Assembly: GCA_049999805.1 (NCBI GenBank)
Contig: JBNGIO010004087.1
Span: 1-51,648, forward strand
DNA: 51,648 bases
Source: Folioceros fuciformis
Taxonomy: Eukaryota; Anthocerotophyta; Anthocerotopsida; Anthocerotales
Direction of reading: 5' to 3'
Shown here: one piece after another, positions 45,301-51,648 of the stretch
Position numbering within the stretch: the first letter of the stretch is position 1
Layout: each line of letters opens with the position of its first letter
Notes under the pieces: generated by a model
Databases searched by the model: none
The model's input: only the letters and a program-made list of their open reading frames with translations
What the model was told of the DNA's origin: nothing
Made by a program: the position numbers and the translations under genes

Positions 45301-48300
45301 TGCCAGGCTCCTGAAGGGCTATGCCCAACAACTCCACATTGCCATGTTGCCCGGCAACTGTGGGCACATCTCTGCTCTTGCCGACTTGAGCGGGACTGCA
45401 CGTACACAAGGTGCACTGCGTCCAGGACCTTGGTTCGCCATTATCAGCAGTGCAGGGAGCCACGGTGTCCTGTGTGTGCTCCTGTCCGGCAGTATCTTCA
45501 ATCACAACCCAGGCCTCAGTCCTCTGGACAGGTGCAACTAGGGCAAAATCAGGCTTCTTTGTCGTCTCCCCAAACTCCGGGACAGGTTACTGTGGGATCC
45601 CCTTCTATGGCTGTCACGTCCGCAGGGTCAATTCCTCTCACAAGCCTTCCTCCAGTGTCACCACAAGTTGGAACTGCAACACAAGGTGTGGACATCGATG
45701 GTCCACCACCTGCTAAGCGGGTGAAGGTCGAATCCCCAGGGATACAGCACCAGTTAGGTCCTTCTAGCAAGCAGGTACTGACAGCTTCGAATCTGCTGAA
45801 CCCTGTGCCACGTTCTCAAGGTGTGAAGCTGGAAGGAAATCCATCTATGAAGACAGATCTGGGACCACTTTCACTGCGAGCAGACTCCCACGTGGGTAAT
45901 GCACAGCGGCAAAAACAGCCAAGTAGTCTTGGGCCTAAGCCTGATTCTGAAAGTACAAGTACATCTGGAACTCAACTGGTTAATATAAAAGCAGAGCCAG
46001 GCAGTGTGTTTGTGAAGCAACCGCAAGGAGCTCCAACAGCCCCAGCCACTCAAGTGGCACCTGCCAACTCTGTAAAATCAGGGAAACCGAAAATTGTCGG
46101 TACTTCTTTGACTGAACTATTTACACCCGAACAGATCAAGGAGCACATAGCAGGTTTACGACAATGGGTTGGCCAGGTAAGGCCCACGCTCTCCCTTTTC
46201 TTGAAGCTGGAAACCACTTTCAATGCTTACCCCCAAATAAGCTCTACAAAAGTGGGTTCCTTCGGGTCTTTACTGTGCCTGGTGGTTGAAATGCAGAGTA
46301 AGGCAAAGGCAGAAAAAAATCAAGCAATGGAGCAGAAGATGACCGAGAATTCATGTCACCTTTGTGCAGTGGAGAAGCTGACTTTCGAGCCCCCTCCAAT
46401 TTATTGTACAGCATGTGGTGTCCGCATTAAGCGGAACAGCAGCTACTACACGTTATCAGCCGGAGAGACTAAGCACTACTGTTGTACAGCTTGCCACAAT
46501 GAATGTCGGACTGAAAATGTTGAGTTGGATGGTATTAGCTATCCAAAAATAAAACTTGAGAGACGAAAAAATGATGAGGAAACTGAGGAAGCAGTAAGCA
46601 CAGTTAACAGATCAATGTGTATTGTAATACCGTATGACATGTCGTCAATTTTAATATGCTTGCACGTATTGATACCTTTCGTTGGTTTGTTGTTGATTGT
46701 GCAGTGGGTGCAATGTGACAGTTGCAATTTATGGCAACATCAAGTTTGTGCTCTTTTCAATGGTCGCCGGAATGAAGGAGGTGACGCAGAATACATATGT
46801 CCTCAGTGCTTGTCAAGTCAAATGGAAAACGGGGATAGAAAGCCCTTGCCACCATCTGCTGTTCTTGGTGCAAAGGACATGCCGAAGACTTTTCTTAGTG
46901 ATCATCTTGAGAGCAGGTTAGCAAGGAAACTTGATGAGGAGCGTCAGGAGCGTGCTAGATTTGCTGGCAAGTCCAAAGAGGAGGTAATTTTTTTTTTTAA
47001 ACATCTATTCTAGATACGAATTGCTGCCACAAGGAGAAGATGCAATTTGAAAGCGTATTGTCTTGAGAGTATTGAGGTTTCTGACTTCTAAGATGTTGCA
47101 TTTTGTGTTACTTGCTTGGCTAATCAGGTTCCTGGAGCAGAAGCTTTAGTTGTCAGAGTTGTTTCTTGCGTGGACAAGAAGCTAGAAGTTAAACAGCGGT
47201 TCTTGGAGATGTTCCAAGATGAAGACTACCCCTCGGAGTTTCCCTACAAGTCAAAGGTCAGCGTGTGGCAATAATGCCCGTATCACTCATTCTGGACCAG
47301 GAAATCATTTATCCATGCCTTGACGTTTCTCCGTTGTGATGTATCCTGATCCCCTAGTTTTGTGTGCAGGTGATTCTACTTTTTCAAAAGATTGAAGGGG
47401 TCGAGGTTTGCTTGTTTGGCATGTACGTACAGGAGTTTGGGGCGGACTGTGCACACCCCAATCAGAGGCGAGTGTATCTTTCGTACCTCGACTCTGTTAA
47501 GTACTTCAGACCAGATGTGAAAACAGTGACAGGCGAAGCACTTCGAACGTTTGTCTACCATGAAATATTGGTGAGTGTTTGTACATCATATGTGAGCTAT
47601 TCTCACGCTCTGAGTGTGACAATCTGATGTCAACCGTGGTGTGCAGATAGGGTACCTAGAGCATTGTAAAAGGCGTGGGTTCAGTAGTTGTTATATCTGG
47701 GCCTGCCCTCCTCTTAAAGGAGAAGATTACATTCTCTACTGCCATCCTGAGATTCAAAAGACACCGAAGTCTGATAAGCTTCGAGAGTGGTAAGCCTTTG
47801 TAGTCTGCAGTCAGTGTTCCACTCGACTTCATGCCTTCAGTTCGCTAACTAATTGACCTTATGCCATCAGGTACCTGACCATGCTGAAAAAAGCAGCTCA
47901 TGAATCAATTGTTGTGGAGGTCACAAACCTGTACGACTATTTCTTTGTTTCACAAGGAGAAACTAAGGCCAAGGTTACTGCTGCAAGATTGCCATACTTT
48001 GATGGGGATTACTGGCCTGGAGCTGCCGAAGACATGATCCTGCAGCTTCAGCAAGAGGAGGAAGATGGGCGCAGACTGCAAAAAAAGGGCAAACCTAGGA
48101 AGATGACAACTACGAAGCGGAACGCAAAAGTTGGTGGTCAGGCTGAACTGCCTAGCAATGCTTCTGACGACACTCGGCTAATGCATAAGGTAATGCTTTC
48201 ATTCCCATCGTCTCGATAAAACTTCGTGAAATTTGGTATGGTATCTGTCATGGGGTGTCATCTAGACCTGCCTCATCTCTCTGCGATATTGACACTGATC

Positions 48301-49997
48301 TCTCCAGTTAAAAGTCCAGATATATGCTACTTGCTGCATATTGGCACATTTGTTTAGGAACAAGATGGCGTGATGTTTCTGAGTACAGCTTACTGTTATG
48401 CTGTGATTTTCCGCTTTGGGTGCTTTTGGTCCTGATTGTCAAGCTGCTACCTCTAAACGATCTAGGAGAAGTATTTCAAAAATGCAGTACATATTGCATT
48501 TGGAAAAGATCTCACATAAAACCCTAGAATTTTGCAAAGTAAAAGGACAACTCTTTTTGCAACTTAGTTTATGACTGAATGTTGGCACTGCTATCATTCA
48601 CTTACAACGAAAACTGGCCTGTGCAGTTGGGAGACTCAATCTTCCCAATGAAGGAAGACTTTATCATGGTTCACATGCACTTCGCTTGTTCACATTGTCG
48701 CATGTTCATTGTAGCCGGAAAACTCTGGAGTTGTGCCAGCTGCAAATTTTGGCTGTGCAACAGGTGGGTTGATGGGTGCTGCGTCCTCAACTCCTTGCAG
48801 CATCTGCTCAGCTTTTGTGGTCTGTACAGTTATTCACAATAGAAGGATTGTTCGAAACGACAAAAGTGTCTTACTTTTGTCTCGTTTGCTTTCAGGTGCT
48901 ATGAGAACGAGCAAAAAGTTGATGAAAGGGAGCGGCACCCAACTTCAAGCAAGGAGAAACATGCTTTTGATATGGTACGCCTGATGATGGTATCTTGAGC
49001 ATCTGCTTGGCATTTATCTGATTTCTGGTACAGGGACTGACTTTTCTGCTATCCCTGTTGCAGTCATTTGTCACTGATGTCCCTGTAGACACACGGGATA
49101 AGGATGAGATAATGGAAAGCGAATTTTTTGACACTCGGCAGGCATTTCTCAGTTTGTGTCAGGGTAATCACTATCAGTATGATACTCTACGTCGGGCAAA
49201 ACATTCCTCAATGATGGTCCTGTACCACTTGCATAATCCAACGGCACCGGCATTTGTGGCAACGTGCAACAGTTGCAACCGTGATATTGATACTGGCCAA
49301 GGGTGGAGGTGTGAAACGTGTGTCGATTTTGACCTTTGTCATGCATGTAAAGACACTGCTACTCATGAGCACAAACTAGTCATGCATTCGGAGAGGAATG
49401 CTCAAAACAAGGAGGCTCGGCAGATGCGTGTCTTACAGGTATTTTGTAGTTTGCCATGTTCAGCCGATTGTGTTTGCAGGTCACAGCATGTGTTTGGGTC
49501 ATTTCTCTGTCGATATCCATTTGCCTCTGCTGGGTTTTTTCTCACATATGATTGCCGTGGTGCAGCTGCGAAAGATGCTGGATCTGCTTGTGCATGCATC
49601 TCAATGTGGGCAGCACGCCCAGTGTAATTATCCGAAATGCCACAGTGTGAAGATGCTCTTTAGACATGGAATGTATTGTGCAGTCCGAGCATCGGGAGGG
49701 TGTGCTCTCTGCAAGAGGATGTGGTACTTGTTGCAGCTACATGCTAGGGCGTGTAAGGAACCTGTGTGTAGGGTTCCTCGATGCAAGTATGTTTTCTTAC
49801 TCTTGAAGTCTTCTCGTACAGTTGTGACATCTGTCAGAGTGTTATTTATTAGACGTTTGTGTAACTGTGCACTGTCTACCAGGGACTTAAAGGAGCATCT
49901 TCGACGCCTAACCCAGCAAGCGGAATCTAGAAGAAGGGCTGCAGTAAATGAGATGATGAGGCAGCGTGCTGCTGAAGCTGCTGGCAGTACAGGCTAA
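42317..49997 (+). CDS. HAC: p300/CBP-type histone acetyltransferase (HAC family)
   Basis: Nuclear transcriptional coactivator that acetylates histones. Fifteen exons join in frame to 1906 aa: 42317-42483, 42748-42859, 42947-43934, 44018-46176, 46297-46593, 46705-46983, 47128-47256, 47370-47570, 47647-47789, 47871-48189, 48627-48763, 48896-48974, 49064-49438, 49566-49786, 49883-49997. Order: N-terminal helix ([16 protein letters not shown]), a Met/Gly/Pro-rich region with repeated MMPTPG, a Gln-rich region, TAZ1 (about 830-925, [19 protein letters not shown]), [20 protein letters not shown], a Cys-rich block, PHD finger ([20 protein letters not shown]), KAT11 catalytic domain (about 1335-1600, [43 protein letters not shown]), two ZZ fingers (second [16 protein letters not shown]) and TAZ2 at the C-terminus. 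Length and order match Arabidopsis HAC1. The start ATG is inferred from the first conserved exon. Confidence 0.95.
45100..45200 (+). repeat. Gly-Pro/Gly-Ser coding microsatellite in HAC exon 4
   Basis: CCTGGATCTGGA-type hexamers encode a Pro-Gly-Ser-Gly run just before TAZ1. A SerGly/AsnGly-rich stretch precedes it. Probably a flexible, length-variable linker. Confidence 0.85.
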
Positions 49998-51323
49998 TTT
50001 TCAGTGAAGCTATTTGCTGCTGACTTTCTGACAGCCTTGCAGTGATTGTTTCTTTGAGCAGTTTCACCTTGTTCAGATTCAAAGCCTCAGCATAGAGTAT
50101 GCAGCCTTTCTGATGCTTAGATCTATGGGTCTACGGCACCATGTGCTGGCTTTACCTGAACAAGGACCAAGATCAGAGGCGAGAGATGTCGGAGTCCTAC
50201 ATAGCTGTGTTAGTTCTAGATTCGTCATTTCATTAGTCGAGGAAGTATTTTGTGACCCTGTGCCATAGCATCTTGATTGATTACAAAACCAGACATCATT
50301 TTTTTCCTGCTAACAGGATGAGCAACAGCAGCGCTTGGCCCTGGATTAAGACGACCGGGTCAGATGGAAGAGTTGTTTTTGTGTATTTCTAGTGGACAAG
50401 AGCAACGTAGGTGCCTGGCTGATTGGTGGATTAAGGTGTTGTGTTGCCAGTCCACCAACCTCAGGCCGGGAACATTCGCACATAGGAGAACTTCTATCCG
50501 CTACATTTCAGAAACTGTTTTTTTTTTTTTCTTTCTGCAAAAGAGCTTCAAGCAGGGTCGATCCTTCTGTTCCTGTGCTGCATAGGTGCATCAGTTTCTC
50601 CAGGTGTGGAATTCTCTCGTTATTCCTTACATTTTGCGTTAACTTCTCATCCCGCTCACCCTTGTATCTACTAAGGTTTTTCCTTGTGGTGCAGTTGTAG
50701 TTCTGTGGAAATGCTGGACTCTCCGACCATGCTGTTTCTCACCTGACGAAGAGGTCTTTGTTTGTGTCCAGCTAAGTCTATCTTGTCTGAGAAACGGCAC
50801 TTTATTTATCTTGGTGCAGAGTGTTCATGGCATCAACTGGGATCGAACTTGATTCAGTTGAGAAAGGCTTCTGCTGCATCTTGTACAGTAACTTGCAGTG
50901 GCCTATTTGCAAGCAGCAACTATCAATTTTGCTAATGGTTCAGAGCCAGTTGATCAAGTATAATCTGGGCACCGCATAGTTCTTCGGGTATTGAGTGGCA
51001 CTGAAATTGAAGTTTCTACCCATTTGGTCTTGAGTTGTACATGGGAGAACATTCCGTCTCCTTTTAGGGTGTCGGGTCCTTGAGTATGTCTTCCTACCCA
51101 AGGAAGGACCATAGTGGAATGATGAGAAGGACCGTGCGATGCACCTAACGTTTCTTTTTAACCATGTTGGAGTAAAACGATTCTGCCTTATCGTCCTTGG
51201 ATTGAACATTTCGTTGTATTTTTTAGACAGAGGATATGCGCTGGATAGGACAATGATGAGTGCGGGAAACCATGACAATGTGTCATGGTGTCTCGTCAGG
51301 CCAGCTTCACCGGGACAACAATG
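49998..51323. other. HAC 3' region and gene-free flank
   Basis: Probably the 3' untranslated region of HAC, then spacer. A T-rich run lies at 50517-50531. No further gene is recognised; the minus-strand frame at 50940-51452 is driven by the tandem repeat. Confidence 0.5.
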
Positions 51324-51454
51324 AGGTTTGGCTTCTCCTGGACAAGAATGGGTTTGGCTTCTCCGGGACAACAATGAGTTTGGCTTCTCCGGGATAGGAA
51401 AGAGTTTGGCTTCTCCTGGACAACAACGAGTTTGGCTTCTCCGGGACAACAATG
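51324..51454. repeat. Tandem array of a 26-bp unit
   Basis: Five units begin at 51324 (27 bp), 51351, 51377, 51403 and 51429, each reading close to AGTTTGGCTTCTCCGGGACA followed by ACAATG. A partial unit precedes the array at about 51303. The period is not a multiple of three, so the array is not coding. Confidence 0.93.
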
Positions 51455-51648
51455 AGTGCAGGGAACGAACGAGCTTCTTCCGTGAAGAGGAAGGACCGAG
51501 CTTCTTTCGTAGTGGGAAAGGAGCTTGTGGTGGAGGGTAGCCCTTTTCAAGTTGCGGACTAAGAAAAATTCTTCAAACAGTTGGTGAGTAATTTCAACAA
51601 AGGCGACATGGGACTTATCCCTAGATTCAATGTCCTTCGTTGTGTGTG

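Noticed and set aside
50940-51452. 170-codon minus-strand frame with repeated PGEAK segments
   Set aside because: It is a translation of the 26-bp array, whose period is not a multiple of three, and lacks any conserved domain.

Overview
This is nuclear DNA of a seed-free land plant, and a hornwort fits best. The genes are compact, intron-rich plant genes (many introns are 50-150 bp) of roughly even base composition, separated by AT-rich islands and simple repeats. A docking-complex type coiled-coil gene points to flagellate sperm. A PPR protein ends in the DYW:KP type of domain (KP in place of PG, GRP in place of the terminal DYW), which is known from hornworts, some lycophytes and ferns that edit U to C in organelle RNA. 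A mitochondrial-type ribosomal protein S4 is encoded here in the nucleus behind a presequence, consistent with loss of mitochondrial ribosomal genes in such lineages. The lineage call is an inference.

Layout. 1-1.7 kb: CT/GA-rich simple sequence. 1.7-3.4 kb (-): dehydroascorbate reductase. 3.5-6.6 kb: AT-rich island with a decayed Copia element and tandem repeats. 6.8-8.5 kb (-): decayed, module-expanded PPR copy. 8.5-10.8 kb (-): intact PPR-DYW:KP gene. 10.8-13.8 kb: gene-free, with a 60-bp tandem repeat and a perfect 21-nt inverted repeat. 13.8-15.4 kb (+): beta-carbonic anhydrase. 15.8-17.2 kb (-): CCDC151/ODAD3-like coiled-coil gene. 19.3-21.4 kb (-): NPH3/BTB protein, with a 100-N gap upstream. 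24.0-25.3 kb (-): AlkB-like oxygenase. 25.5-28.2 kb (-): RUS/DUF647 protein in 15 exons. 28.7 kb (+): small Cys-rich protein behind a TATA box. 29.2-31.0 kb (-): SpoU/TrmH methyltransferase. 31.15 kb (+): tRNA-Ile(AAT). 31.2-34 kb: several tandem repeat families. 34.2-35.2 kb (+): plant coiled-coil protein. 35.8-36.6 kb (-): mitochondrial uS4. 37.3-37.8 kb (+): intronless ISU iron-sulfur scaffold in an AT-rich island. 42.3-50.0 kb (+): p300/CBP-type histone acetyltransferase (HAC) in 15 exons. 51.3 kb: 26-bp tandem array.

Functionally this is a set of independent nuclear genes, not an operon-like system. Several serve organelles: the PPR editing factor, mitochondrial uS4, ISU, RUS and probably the SpoU methyltransferase and DHAR. 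Exon structures were built by hand by joining conserved protein blocks at GT-AG (occasionally GC-AG) borders with matching phase. Except for the AlkB-like gene, every reconstructed gene closes into one open frame.
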